A stretch of DNA of 35,247 nucleotides from contig NZ_PPQS01000012.1 in NCBI RefSeq assembly GCF_002902405.1, forward strand, positions 1 through 35,247. The letters run 5' to 3'. The notes beneath the pieces were generated by a model. It did no database searches. It was given only the letters and a program-made list of their open reading frames with translations, and was not told the origin of the DNA. This document shows, one piece after another, positions 17,660 through 26,117 of the stretch. The stretch is from Staphylococcus schweitzeri. Lineage in GTDB: Bacteria > Bacillota > Bacilli > Staphylococcales > Staphylococcaceae. Position 1 is the first letter of the stretch, and the number at the start of each line of letters is the position of its first letter. The translations under genes and the position numbers were made by a program.

Positions 17660-19624
17660 ATGAAATGGTTCAAATTAATACTTGATGTTACAATCTTCAT
17701 TCTAATTGCTATATTGTTATTTGTTTATACATATAAAGAAAACGAAGAAATATTGCCTGATACTAAATACCCTATAGCGGTAACTGACTGGAATAAAAAA
17801 TATAGTAAAAATGAGATTTATAAACGTATAAATCAATTCGCAAAAAATGAGAACGTAGCAATCTATAAATCAACTTCAAATTATACAAATAAAAACGTAG
17901 ATAAAGATATATATGTATTTAATAAATCAAAAGCAACAACTATCACTCCTTTTAATGCTAAATATAACATTCATTATTTAAGTGACGACGAATTATTAAA
18001 AAAAGATATCAAAGGGAGTTATTTTGTAAAAGACAAAAATTTTGACGTGTCTAAATTCATAAATTTTTTAAAAGAATATGGTGTTACTACTGAATCATAC
18101 AAAATAGATCATATGATGATTGCTGTTGGTGTCATTAAACAAATGAATATAGTAGTCCCGTTATCCGCACTTTTAATCGTTTATTTTATTTATTATATTT
18201 TCGAAAAGAACATTAATTTCAAAGCGTATGCGATTAAGTATTTAAATGGTTTTACATTAAGAAAAATAATTTTCGAAAATTTTTTAAAGAAATGCACGTA
18301 TTGGATAACGTTAATCATAACTCAAATTCTTTTAACTACAAGTGTACTTTGGATATTAAATTACACAGGTAATTTAGATTTATTCATATTAAGGTTAGTT
18401 CTCCTTTCAAGTCTTTTTATTTTAACGATTAGTGTTATTAATATATGGACTTTCTTAATGTTACTAAATTTAAATATTGCCAATATGATTAAAGGTAAAC
18501 AGCACTTTAAAACGATTCGTTTTATTAATACAGTTTGTAAAAGTATTCTCTTAGTACTAATAGCTAGTGTAATGATAGAAAATACTAGTGTTATTAAAGA
18601 TTTGAATAAAATAAAGGAAACTGAGAAATATTGGAATGTATTAGATGATTATTACACGATTGAATTTGCACCTTATCACGAAACGAAACAAAGTTTAATT
18701 GATAATATGGTGCGATCAGAACAATTAGTAAAGGCTAGTGAAGCAGAAAATAATGCGATTCTATTCAAACCAAAGGGTGACTCCGCTGACAGTGACAACT
18801 TTTCACCTGATGAAGGGAATGTAATATTGGTAAATAATCAGTTTTGGACGATTTATCACAAGCAGTTTCAACCTGATATTCCGATAAAAAATCAAAAAAA
18901 TAATGTCGAAGTAATTATTCCACAAAAGTTTCATGAAGTGCGTAATGAAATCAATCAAGCTTATCATTCATGGTTTGAATTTGTGCAAAATAAAAATAAT
19001 AAAGAAAATAAGTTATCTATACAGTTTATCAACAAAAATGATTATCGAATTTTTACATTTGATGCACGAGATAGCCGTCATTTGTCATTTATAGAAGCGC
19101 CAATCATTGTTAACGTTCAGGCATCAGATTTATCGAATGATTTTTATTATGCCATGATCAGTCAAGGCGGGTATTTATTCAAGAATTATGACGCGCTAGT
19201 AAAAAATATTGAAAAGTATCATATTGATGGGGAAATCAGTGGAATAACTAATTATAAAGATAGCGTGATGGAAATGTATCATGAAAACAATTTGAAGTTA
19301 ACAGTACTCAACTTTTCACAAATCATTATCGCAATCATTTTAGTAATTATTATTTTATTTGATGTGAAATATTATTTTGAACAACACCGAAAATTACTCG
19401 TAATCAAAAAGCTATATGGCTATTCAACATTAAGAGCCAATTATAAATACTTATTAATAAATAATATAGTTGTTGTTTTTGTTGGAATATTGACGAATGT
19501 AATTTTACATTCTCACTATATAATGATGATATTTGCAACGATTCTTGTCGTTCAAATATTATTGCAGATTTGCAGCCTACACTATTATGGCCGACGTTTT
19601 AATGAAGTTATCAAGGAGTTTTAA
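17660..19624 (+). CDS. Bacteriocin-associated integral membrane protein (ABC permease-like)
   Basis: This 654-residue membrane protein has one N-terminal helix (about 5-24), an outer domain of about 140 residues, a group of helices at 165-310, a second large outer domain (about 320-545) and a last group at 550-640. This layout of a repeated outer domain with FtsX/MacB-like helices matches the family annotated as bacteriocin-associated integral membrane or putative immunity protein in lactococcin-972 clusters. With the ATPase encoded two genes later it probably forms an ABC system for export of, or protection from, the bacteriocin. It starts with ATG after AGAGGT, 43 bp behind the bacteriocin gene, and ends two bases before the next start. 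Confidence 0.85.
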   Translation: MKWFKLILDVTIFILIAILLFVYTYKENEEILPDTKYPIAVTDWNKKYSKNEIYKRINQFAKNENVAIYKSTSNYTNKNVDKDIYVFNKSKATTITPFNAKYNIHYLSDDELLKKDIKGSYFVKDKNFDVSKFINFLKEYGVTTESYKIDHMMIAVGVIKQMNIVVPLSALLIVYFIYYIFEKNINFKAYAIKYLNGFTLRKIIFENFLKKCTYWITLIITQILLTTSVLWILNYTGNLDLFILRLVLLSSLFILTISVINIWTFLMLLNLNIANMIKGKQHFKTIRFINTVCKSILLVLIASVMIENTSVIKDLNKIKETEKYWNVLDDYYTIEFAPYHETKQSLIDNMVRSEQLVKASEAENNAILFKPKGDSADSDNFSPDEGNVILVNNQFWTIYHKQFQPDIPIKNQKNNVEVIIPQKFHEVRNEINQAYHSWFEFVQNKNNKENKLSIQFINKNDYRIFTFDARDSRHLSFIEAPIIVNVQASDLSNDFYYAMISQGGYLFKNYDALVKNIEKYHIDGEISGITNYKDSVMEMYHENNLKLTVLNFSQIIIAIILVIIILFDVKYYFEQHRKLLVIKKLYGYSTLRANYKYLLINNIVVVFVGILTNVILHSHYIMMIFATILVVQILLQICSLHYYGRRFNEVIKEF

Positions 19625-19626
19625 CT

Positions 19627-19947
19627 ATGAAATTTATCATTGCAATATTATTAGGATTAATATTATCCATTACTATTGCTTTTACAATCATACATCATCC
19701 TATACTTGATCGTTTTAATCCTTTCTTAAAAACGGAGTATAGTTATGCCAAAGTGCCAAAAGGTACGCAACAATATGTGAATATTACGGCTTATAGTGAA
19801 AGAGGGGAAAAGCTTGATTATAAATTAACATTTAATGGATTCTCTCCTAGTAGAACGTATGTCGAAATAAAGCATAAAGGCCAATATGTTATATCAATCA
19901 CATATGTTGAAAAAGAGGATACACCAAAAGAGGTAAGACAAGAATGA
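19627..19947 (+). CDS. YxeA-family small membrane-anchored protein
   Basis: This protein of 106 residues has one N-terminal helix (3-22) and a beta-rich outer domain with the YxeA/DUF1093 signatures NPFLKTEYSYAKV and GQYVISITYVEK. Such proteins accompany lactococcin-972-type ABC systems; the function is unknown, and an accessory or immunity role is inferred. AAGGAG inside the end of the permease gene serves its start. Its last bases overlap the ATPase start by four (ATGATAG arrangement), so translation is coupled. Confidence 0.78.
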   Translation: MKFIIAILLGLILSITIAFTIIHHPILDRFNPFLKTEYSYAKVPKGTQQYVNITAYSERGEKLDYKLTFNGFSPSRTYVEIKHKGQYVISITYVEKEDTPKEVRQE

Positions 19948-20585
19948 TAGAATTAAAAGATTTAACCATACAAAAAGGTAATACAAGTATTTTAAAGAAA
20001 CTTAATTTGAAATTTCAATGTGGAAAATCATATGCACTTATTGGTAAAAGTGGATGCGGTAAATCTACTTTATTAAATGCTATTGCTGGACTTGAAAAAA
20101 TGGGGAAACAACATGTCTATTTTAATGGTCAATTAGAGCGATTTAAGTCTAATTTTTACAGAGATAAATTAGGGTATTTATTTCAAAATTATGGATTAAT
20201 CGATAATCTGACAGTAAACGAAAATTTAGATATTGGATTAGCATATAAAAAAATAAGTAAGAAAGAGAAAGAACAATTAAAGATACGTTATATAGAACAG
20301 TTTGGTCTGTCAAACAGTTTAAAAAGAAAAGTTCATACACTAAGTGGTGGAGAACAACAACGTGTCGCTTTAATTAGAATGATGTTAAAAGATCCGACTG
20401 TTATGTTAGCTGATGAACCAACGGGTGCGTTAGATCCTAAAACAGGACAGATGATTATTCAAACATTATTTGATTTGGTCGATGAAAGTAAAGTGCTAAT
20501 TTTAGCAACACATGATATGGCAATTGCAAAACAATGTGATGAAGTAATAGATTTAGAACAGTATAGAAAAGTAGCATCTATGTGA
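19944..20585 (+). CDS. ABC transporter ATPase of the bacteriocin operon
   Basis: This ATP-binding subunit of 213 residues has the Walker A motif GKSGCGKST at 34-42, Q-loop FQN near 80, signature LSGGEQQR at 133-140, Walker B VMLADEP at 153-159 and the H-loop THD near 190. It belongs to the LolD/MacB-like group and, by context, to the lactococcin-972 transporter ATPases. It should power the 654-residue membrane protein of the same operon. It is the last gene and a terminator follows. Confidence 0.9.
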   Translation: MIELKDLTIQKGNTSILKKLNLKFQCGKSYALIGKSGCGKSTLLNAIAGLEKMGKQHVYFNGQLERFKSNFYRDKLGYLFQNYGLIDNLTVNENLDIGLAYKKISKKEKEQLKIRYIEQFGLSNSLKRKVHTLSGGEQQRVALIRMMLKDPTVMLADEPTGALDPKTGQMIIQTLFDLVDESKVLILATHDMAIAKQCDEVIDLEQYRKVASM

Positions 20586-20604
20586 TATCCAAAAGATAAA
20601 ATTT

Positions 20605-20659
20605 AAAGCCAATCAACTCGATAAGTTGAGATCAACATTATCAAGTGATTGGCTTTTTC
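20605..20659. terminator. Terminator of the bacteriocin operon
   Basis: AAAGCCAATCA (20605-20615) pairs perfectly with TGATTGGCTTT (20646-20656) and is followed by Ts; an inner CAACTCGATAAGTTG hairpin lies in the loop. A short A run on the left means it may also serve the converging gene. Confidence 0.85.
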
Positions 20660-20673
20660 TATACGTTGTTAAG

Positions 20674-20919
20674 TTATGAAAGTAACAACGGCAAACTGAA
20701 AAAAAGTAAAATAATAATATTTAAGACAAGTAATAGTAAATGTAATTGATTTTTCGTTTTAATGTAACAAAAAACAATAACTAATGATAACAGCAAAATT
20801 ATGATTGCACCAGGGAAGAACCATAATACTGAAGCGGTGTACCAGATCATTGGTAACGCCATAATAATGAAAGATAAAAGACAAGAAATGATGCCAATAA
20901 TATTATATGTTCGAGCCAA
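20674..20919 (-). CDS. Small membrane protein of unknown function
   Basis: This protein of 81 residues has about three membrane helices and little else: MARTYNIIGIISCLL at the start, two central hydrophobic stretches and a C-terminal FSLPLLLS. I chose the TTG at 20919 because a perfect GGAGGTG lies seven bases before it; the frame is open further upstream, but without a comparable site. It converges on the bacteriocin operon and has no visible partner. I do not recognise the family. Confidence 0.65.
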   Translation of the reverse strand: MARTYNIIGIISCLLSFIIMALPMIWYTASVLWFFPGAIIILLLSLVIVFCYIKTKNQLHLLLLVLNIIILLFFSLPLLLS

Positions 20920-21191
20920 AATAACACCTCCAATTGTATATTTAAAATGATATGCATGAAACACTCATTTTAAATACATCATACAATAAAATTAAATTGT
21001 GCGATAGAAGAATTTGGGTTTAGATTGAATTGTCTCTAGTGGAAATATGATTTAATTGAAAAATGTATTTTGTATTCCAGGCAATAATATACCAATTTTA
21101 CATAAATTATTTCGTTTAAAATTAAGCATTATATTATCATTTTTATTATGCAAATAGATTTAATAACAATACTTAATTATTGTATTTACAG

Positions 21192-21220
21192 TTGATTAAT
21201 AGCGATATGAAGTATAAAAT
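21192..21220 (+). promoter_or_regulatory. Promoter of the tarM unit
   Basis: TTGATT (21192-21197) and TAAAAT (21215-21220) are 17 bp apart and lie 38 bp before the 95-residue gene. The rest of the 338-bp gap from 20920 is AT-rich and shows nothing else. Confidence 0.65.
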
Positions 21221-21257
21221 TATTTTGTAAAACAATTTTTTTATTAAGAGGTGTACT

Positions 21258-21545
21258 ATGAAAAAGGGGATTTTCAATTACGATAATGCAAAAGTATTAA
21301 AATTAGATACTAATCAGTTAAATGAAAACATAAAAGTTATTGATGATGTATTTAAAAATTATGAGCAGTTAGAGCCAACTATAGAAATCGAAAAAGGAAC
21401 GACAGAATTAAAATTAAATGGACATTTTATTACGTCAATTATAGGCCCGATAAATGTAAATAAACTTAATAGCCTATATGTTGACGAAGATTTTTATTAT
21501 ACATATAACGAATTAATTGTTAAATATACTGAGGTAAAGGAATAA
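21258..21545 (+). CDS. Small conserved protein encoded with tarM
   Basis: This soluble acidic protein of 95 residues has no signal or membrane helix. It shows alternating beta-like stretches (TIEIEKGTTELKLNGHFITSI) and a Tyr-rich C-terminus. I do not recognise a named family. It has its own promoter and AAGAGGTG site and ends five bases before the tarM start, so it is co-expressed with the glycosyltransferase. A role linked to TarM is inferred from position only. Confidence 0.75.
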   Translation: MKKGIFNYDNAKVLKLDTNQLNENIKVIDDVFKNYEQLEPTIEIEKGTTELKLNGHFITSIIGPINVNKLNSLYVDEDFYYTYNELIVKYTEVKE

Positions 21546-21550
21546 TTATA

Positions 21551-23032
21551 ATGAAAAAAATATTTATGATGGTACATGAGTTAGATGTCAATAAAGGTGG
21601 TATGACCTCTTCGATGTTCAATAGAAGTAAAGAGTTTTATGATGCAGACATACCTGCGGATATAGTTACTTTCGATTACAAAGGAAACTATGACGAAATT
21701 ATTAAAGCTTTAAAAAAACAAGGTAAAATGGATCGAAGAACGAAAATGTATAATGTATTTGAGTATTTTAAACAAATATCAAATAATAAACATTTTAAGT
21801 CTAATAAATTGTTATATAAACATATTTCAGAAAGATTAAAAAATACGATTGAAATTGAAGAGAATAACGGCGTTTCAAGATTTTTTGATATAACGACAGG
21901 AACATATATAGCTTACATTAGAAAAAGTAAATCTGAAAAAGTGATTGATTTTTTTAAAGATAATAAACGACTAGAACGATTTAGTTTTATAGATAATAAA
22001 GTGCATATGAAGGAAACATTCAATTTAGATAATAAGGTTTGTTATCAAGTGTTTTACGATGAAAAGGGATACCCATATATTTCTAGAAATATTAATGCTA
22101 ATAATGGTGCCGTAGGTAAAACTTATGTGTTAGTTAATAAAAAAGAATTTAAAAACAATCTAGCTCTTTGTGTTTACTATTTAGAAAAACTAATAAAAGA
22201 TTCTAAAGATAGTATTATGATTTGTGACGGACCAGGTAGTTTTCCAAAAATGTTTAATACAAATCATAAAAACGCTCAGAAATATGGCGTTATTCATGTT
22301 AATCATCATGAAAATTTCGATAATACGGGTGCGTTTAAAAAAAGTGAAAAATATATAATTGAAAATGCGAATAAAATAAATGGTGTAATTGTATTAACAG
22401 AGGCACAACGATTAGATATTCTAAAGCAATTTGATGTAGAAAATATTTTCACTATTAGCAATTTTGTTAAGATACATAATGCTCCAAAACATTTTCAGAC
22501 TGAAAAAATTGTTGGTCATATTTCTAGAATGGTACCAACAAAGCGAATTGATTTGCTTATTGAAGTGGCTGAGTTAGTCGTAAAAAAAGATAATGCTATT
22601 AAATTTCATATATATGGAGAAGGATCTGTCAAAGATAAAATAGCTAAAATGATTGTAGACAAAAATTTAGAAAGAAATGTTTTTCTTAAAGGGTATACAA
22701 CGACGCCACAAAAATGCTTGGAAGATTTTAAATTAGTCGTTTCTACATCTCAATATGAAGGTCAAGGCTTAAGTATGATAGAAGCAATGATTTCTAAAAG
22801 GCCTGTCATTGCATTTGATATAAAATATGGTCCTAGTGATTTTATAGATAATCATGTAAATGGATATTTAATTGAAAACCATAATATAAATGAAATGGCT
22901 GATAAAATATTAAAACTTGTCAATGACGATGCGTTAGCAGCAGAATTTGGAACGAAGGCTAGAGCGTCTATTATCGAAAACTATTCAACAGAATCTATAT
23001 TAGAAAAGTGGTTAAACCTTTTCAATCGATAA
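21551..23032 (+). CDS. tarM: TarM, wall teichoic acid alpha-GlcNAc transferase
   Basis: TarM is a cytosolic GT4 glycosyltransferase that attaches alpha-linked GlcNAc from UDP-GlcNAc to the ribitol-phosphate chain of wall teichoic acid. The sugar is a phage receptor and an antibody target. The 493 residues match S. aureus TarM: an N-terminal acceptor and trimerisation part (about 75-200), then the two Rossmann-like lobes. KTYVLVNKKEF, GHISRMVPTKRID (donor phosphates) and the E-x7-E motif starting at E403 (YEGQGLSMIEAM) are visible. The start is the ATG at 21551 (MKKIFMMVHEL). It is last in a two-gene unit and closed by a strong terminator. tarM is absent from some S. aureus lineages. Confidence 0.93.
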   Translation: MKKIFMMVHELDVNKGGMTSSMFNRSKEFYDADIPADIVTFDYKGNYDEIIKALKKQGKMDRRTKMYNVFEYFKQISNNKHFKSNKLLYKHISERLKNTIEIEENNGVSRFFDITTGTYIAYIRKSKSEKVIDFFKDNKRLERFSFIDNKVHMKETFNLDNKVCYQVFYDEKGYPYISRNINANNGAVGKTYVLVNKKEFKNNLALCVYYLEKLIKDSKDSIMICDGPGSFPKMFNTNHKNAQKYGVIHVNHHENFDNTGAFKKSEKYIIENANKINGVIVLTEAQRLDILKQFDVENIFTISNFVKIHNAPKHFQTEKIVGHISRMVPTKRIDLLIEVAELVVKKDNAIKFHIYGEGSVKDKIAKMIVDKNLERNVFLKGYTTTPQKCLEDFKLVVSTSQYEGQGLSMIEAMISKRPVIAFDIKYGPSDFIDNHVNGYLIENHNINEMADKILKLVNDDALAAEFGTKARASIIENYSTESILEKWLNLFNR

Positions 23033-23035
23033 ATG

Positions 23036-23071
23036 AAAAATCCTAGGTATTAAAGAGTACCTAGGATTTTT
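23036..23071 (+). terminator. Terminator of tarM
   Basis: A perfect 14-bp stem, AAAAATCCTAGGTA with TACCTAGGATTTTT, has an eight-base loop and starts three bases after the stop. Confidence 0.92.
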
Positions 23072-23082
23072 AGCAAATAAAT

Positions 23083-23109
23083 CACAAAGAAAGAGAGGAT
23101 ACGCCTCTC
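23083..23109 (-). terminator. Terminator of the DoxX gene
   Basis: On the minus strand GAGAGG and CCTCTC flank a five-base loop and are followed by TTTCTTTG, ten bases after the gene. Confidence 0.65.
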
Positions 23110-23118
23110 ATATAGTCT

Positions 23119-23475
23119 TTAATAAAATTGTAACCATTTCTTCCAACTATAACTACTAATACATGCTAAGTTCATTACGATATGTATGATTTCGAATTCA
23201 TAACCACTTACATATCCTCTTGTAAGTTTAAGTGTGAAGATTGAGCCCAACATAACACAAATATAAAATACATTAACATAAGGCGTTAAAAAGCCGATAA
23301 TAAGTGCTAAACCTCCAACAACTTCACCAATTGACATTAATACTGCAATGGCAGGTGGTAAACCTAATGAACCTAAGAAATGAATTGTTCCATCTAAATC
23401 TACAAATTTCAAAGTTCCGTGTACTAAGAATGATGTTGCTAACATCCATCTAATTAAAAGCATACCTAATTTCAT
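23119..23475 (-). CDS. DoxX-family membrane protein
   Basis: This protein of 118 residues has four membrane helices. The family marks are seen in the first helix (RWMLATSFLVHGTLKF) and in the second (GEVVGGLALIIGFLTP). DoxX-like proteins are linked to oxidative or thiol stress and quinone chemistry in other bacteria; the substrate here is unknown. The ATG follows GGAGGTG. It is a single gene between tarM and the siderophore lipoprotein gene, on the opposite strand to both. Confidence 0.82.
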   Translation of the reverse strand: MKLGMLLIRWMLATSFLVHGTLKFVDLDGTIHFLGSLGLPPAIAVLMSIGEVVGGLALIIGFLTPYVNVFYICVMLGSIFTLKLTRGYVSGYEFEIIHIVMNLACISSYSWKKWLQFY

Positions 23476-23939
23476 GTTTTCACCTCCAATATAATTTTGT
23501 ACTTAAAACATAGTCAAAATTATATTTGTAAACAACTCGAAAGTAAAGATTTTTTATAAAAATAATTATTAAATATTTATTAAATCTTCTTTTGTGTAGA
23601 GCAATTGATGTAAAAAGGTGTTTAAGTAAGTAGTGACTTTTTGTACTTATAAATAAAAATTTATGCATTATAGTCAGAACTTTGAAACTTAAACAAGTTG
23701 ATAATGAGTATGAACGATAGATTACAACAATGCTTAATATTATCGGCAACATTAAGAAGTTTATACACATCTAAATCATATCAATTATTTTTAGCTATAG
23801 TTAATCGTAATACATTTATATAGAAGAATTAATTATAATGTTTTATAAGTAAAAATGATTACTATTTCATTAACTTTTCATTTTATTTAATGTTAAAATT
23901 AATATATAGCACAATGCATATCGAAGCGGAGGTTAATGT
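23476..23939. other. Intergenic region between DoxX and the lipoprotein gene
   Basis: This is 464 AT-rich bases. On the minus strand TTGACT (23517-23512) about 20 bp before the DoxX ribosome site is its likely -35. A 96-codon minus-strand frame at 23480-23770 has no ribosome site and no protein-like pattern. Near 23856-23870 a loose dyad, TGATTACTATTTCAT, recalls a Fur box but matches poorly. Confidence 0.5.
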
Positions 23940-24911
23940 GTGAGTAAGAAAGTTATTAGATTGATAATTACTTTAATAGTTATAGTAATCATTGTAGCAG
24001 GATGCGGGAAAGATAAAGATAAAAAAGAAAAGGAAATGGTGACAATTAAAGATGCATTGGGTACAGAAAAAATTACGAAGAATCCTAAACGTATTGTTGT
24101 TTTAGAGTATAGTTTTGCAGATTATTTAGCTTCATTAAATGTGAAGCCTGTAGGTATTGCCGATGATGGTAATGCTAAAAATATTACGAAAACAGTTAGA
24201 GATAAAATTGGAAAATATGAATCAGTTGGTTCTAGACCTCAACCAAATATGGAAGATATAAGTAAACTGAAGCCTGATTTAATCATTGCAGATGTTAGCA
24301 GACACAAAAAAATCAAGGCAGAATTAAATAAAATTGCACCGACAATTATGTTAGTTAGTGGTACTGGTGATTACAATGCAAATATAGATTCATTTAAAAC
24401 GGTAGCAAAGGCAATAGGTAAAGAAAAAGAGGGCGGAAAAAGGCTTGAAAAGCATGAAAAAATTTTGGCAGCAGTAAGAAAGAAAATCGAACACAGTTCA
24501 TTGAAGTCTGCTTTTGCCTTTGGTATTTCAAACACTGGTATGTTTATTAACAATGAAGATACATTTATGGGACAATTTTTAATTAAAATGGGTATCAAAC
24601 CTGAAGTTACGAAAGATAAAACTGCTCATATAGGTGAGCGTAAAGGTGGTCCATACATCTTTTTAAATAATGAAGAACTAGCAAATATAAATCCTAAAGT
24701 TATGATACTAGCTACTGATGGAAATACAGACAAAAATAGAACGAAATTCATTGATCCTGCAGTTTGGAAATCCTTAAAAGCTGTGAAAGATCATAAAGTT
24801 TATGACGTTGATAGAAGCAAGTGGTTAAAATCAAGGGGTATTATCGCAAGTGAAAGTATGGCAGAAGATTTAGAAAAAATTGTTGATAAAATAGAAAATA
24901 ATAAAACTTAG
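23940..24911 (+). CDS. Siderophore-type ABC transporter substrate-binding lipoprotein
   Basis: This protein of 323 residues is a class III (FecB/FhuD-like) solute-binding protein. A lipoprotein signal with lipobox IVAGC puts the lipidated Cys at residue 22. Then come two lobes joined by a long helix: VTIKDALGTEKITKNPKRIVVLEYSF is the typical family start, and KLKPDLIIA and INPKVMILATDG follow. It should bind an iron complex at the outer face of the membrane and pass it to a permease encoded elsewhere, because no permease or ATPase lies beside it. The start is a GTG at 23940 after GGAGG; a nearby ATG is out of frame. The ligand cannot be read from sequence. Confidence 0.88.
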   Translation: MSKKVIRLIITLIVIVIIVAGCGKDKDKKEKEMVTIKDALGTEKITKNPKRIVVLEYSFADYLASLNVKPVGIADDGNAKNITKTVRDKIGKYESVGSRPQPNMEDISKLKPDLIIADVSRHKKIKAELNKIAPTIMLVSGTGDYNANIDSFKTVAKAIGKEKEGGKRLEKHEKILAAVRKKIEHSSLKSAFAFGISNTGMFINNEDTFMGQFLIKMGIKPEVTKDKTAHIGERKGGPYIFLNNEELANINPKVMILATDGNTDKNRTKFIDPAVWKSLKAVKDHKVYDVDRSKWLKSRGIIASESMAEDLEKIVDKIENNKT

Positions 24912-24948
24912 TGTCGCTAAAATAACAAGCGACACTAAGTTTTATTTA
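24903..24948. terminator. Bidirectional terminator after the lipoprotein gene
   Basis: A perfect 15-bp stem, AAAACTTAGTGTCGC with GCGACACTAAGTTTT, contains the stop codon of the lipoprotein gene. T runs on both strands let it also serve the converging small gene. Confidence 0.9.
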
Positions 24949-25058
24949 TGTTGATTATCTGAAGGGTGTGATGATTTGTCTGACAATTTTTGTCGAATAA
25001 ATTTAATGACATATCCAATAAGAATTGCTTTTGCAATTTTTTTGATGAATCGACGCAT
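24942..25058 (-). CDS. 38-residue cationic amphipathic peptide gene
   Basis: The minus-strand frame begins ATG at 25058 after GAGG (nine bases away) and encodes MRRFIKKIAKAILIG, a continuing helix with FIRQKL, and a hydrophilic tail ending DNQHK. The first 28 residues can form an amphipathic helix with many Lys/Arg on one face and Ile/Leu/Phe on the other. It lies 80 bp downstream of the TM2 gene on the same strand and may share its transcript. Its stop overlaps the bidirectional terminator. The function is unknown; it could be a membrane-binding regulator or peptide toxin. Confidence 0.6.
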   Translation of the reverse strand: MRRFIKKIAKAILIGYVIKFIRQKLSDKSSHPSDNQHK

Positions 25059-25138
25059 AGTTTAAAACCTCATTTCCCTTAATGTTTATTTCTATATACC
25101 CATTTACAAATGATTTTCAAACCAATTACCATAATAAG

Positions 25139-25351
25139 TTATTTTGGAAAAACAATATATCCATCTTTATCAGCCTTTTTAGAAAAAATAATAATAACGG
25201 CATGTATGATTGAAACTATAGTTGGAATACCGGTCCAGAAAAATAATAAATGTAACAAACCTTGACCAAATTTGTCAGCATAGAATTTATGAATTCCTAC
25301 CCCTCCAAGAAATAATGCAACTATAACGTAAATAGATTTATTAACTTTCAT
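25139..25351 (-). CDS. TM2-domain membrane protein
   Basis: This protein of 70 residues has the TM2 domain: two membrane helices with GGVGIHKFYADKFGQGLLHLLFF in the first turn region, where G-x-H-x-F-Y is the family mark, and a short charged tail. TM2 proteins are common in bacteria and their role is not known. The ATG follows AAGGAGGA. It is transcribed toward the 38-residue peptide gene. Confidence 0.85.
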   Translation of the reverse strand: MKVNKSIYVIVALFLGGVGIHKFYADKFGQGLLHLLFFWTGIPTIVSIIHAVIIIFSKKADKDGYIVFPK

Positions 25352-25509
25352 ACGTAAATCCTCCTTATTTATTATTTTACTTAATCTCTATTTAAAAACC
25401 AATCTTTCTATCATTGAACAATTCAAAATTTCTGGAATTTCAAGTATATCTTTTTAAAATAAGCTATAATTTCTATATAATAAATATTAATAAAATTTAA
25501 AGGGATGAT

Positions 25510-26067
25510 ATGAAAATGATTCGGCAAGCACGTCCAGAAGACCAATTTGATATTGCGAAATTAGTTTATATGGTTTGGGAAGATATGGAATTGGATATTG
25601 TAAAAGCAGTGCCCAAGGATAAAATATTAACTGCAATTGAAAAAAGCTGTGTTGATGTAAGATATCGTACATATTATGAGCATATATATGTTTATGAAGT
25701 TGAAGGCAAAATAGCTGGTTGTATCATTAGTTATAATGGTAAATATGAATTGGAATATGAAAAAACATGGGAGCAACTTAATTTACCTGATGAATTTCAA
25801 CAATATGGGACGCCACTACCTGTAAAAGAAGCAAAAGATGATGAATGTTATATTGAAACAATTGCAACATTTGAAGAGTATAGGGGTAGAGGTATAGCAA
25901 CGAAACTATTAACTAAATTACTTGAATCAAACACAAATGTGAAATGGAGTTTGAATTGTGATGTTAATAATCAGACAGCATTAAAATTATATCAAAAAGT
26001 AGGATTTACATTTGATGGGTATATAGAGTTGTATAAACATAAGTACCATCATTTAATTGTTAAATAA
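25510..26067 (+). CDS. GNAT-family N-acetyltransferase
   Basis: This cytosolic protein of 185 residues begins MIRQARPEDQFDIAKLV, the usual GNAT N-terminus. The acetyl-CoA loop is YRGRGIATKLL (about 128-138), after the beta strand CYIETIATF, and the C-terminal part, NQTALKLYQKVGF, is typical. The substrate is unknown. The first ATG at 25510 follows AAAGGGATG; a second ATG two codons later is equally possible. It converges on menA, with a terminator between them. Confidence 0.87.
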   Translation: MKMIRQARPEDQFDIAKLVYMVWEDMELDIVKAVPKDKILTAIEKSCVDVRYRTYYEHIYVYEVEGKIAGCIISYNGKYELEYEKTWEQLNLPDEFQQYGTPLPVKEAKDDECYIETIATFEEYRGRGIATKLLTKLLESNTNVKWSLNCDVNNQTALKLYQKVGFTFDGYIELYKHKYHHLIVK

Positions 26068-26101
26068 AAAATCGACATATCGAATTAAAATCGATACGTC
26101 G
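26064..26101 (-). terminator. Terminator of menA
   Basis: On the minus strand CGACGTATCGA pairs with TCGATATGTCG (one mismatch) and is followed by ATTTTTTATTT. On the plus strand the T run is weak, so it mainly serves menA. Confidence 0.72.
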
Positions 26102-26117
26102 AGTAAAAATATTTCAT

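Noticed and set aside
23480..23770. A 96-codon minus-strand frame upstream of DoxX
   Set aside because: It has no ribosome site, its composition is that of AT-rich spacer, and the DoxX promoter lies within it.
23856..23870. Possible Fur box before the lipoprotein gene
   Set aside because: The dyad TGATTACTATTTCAT matches the Fur consensus too poorly to call, although iron control would fit the gene.
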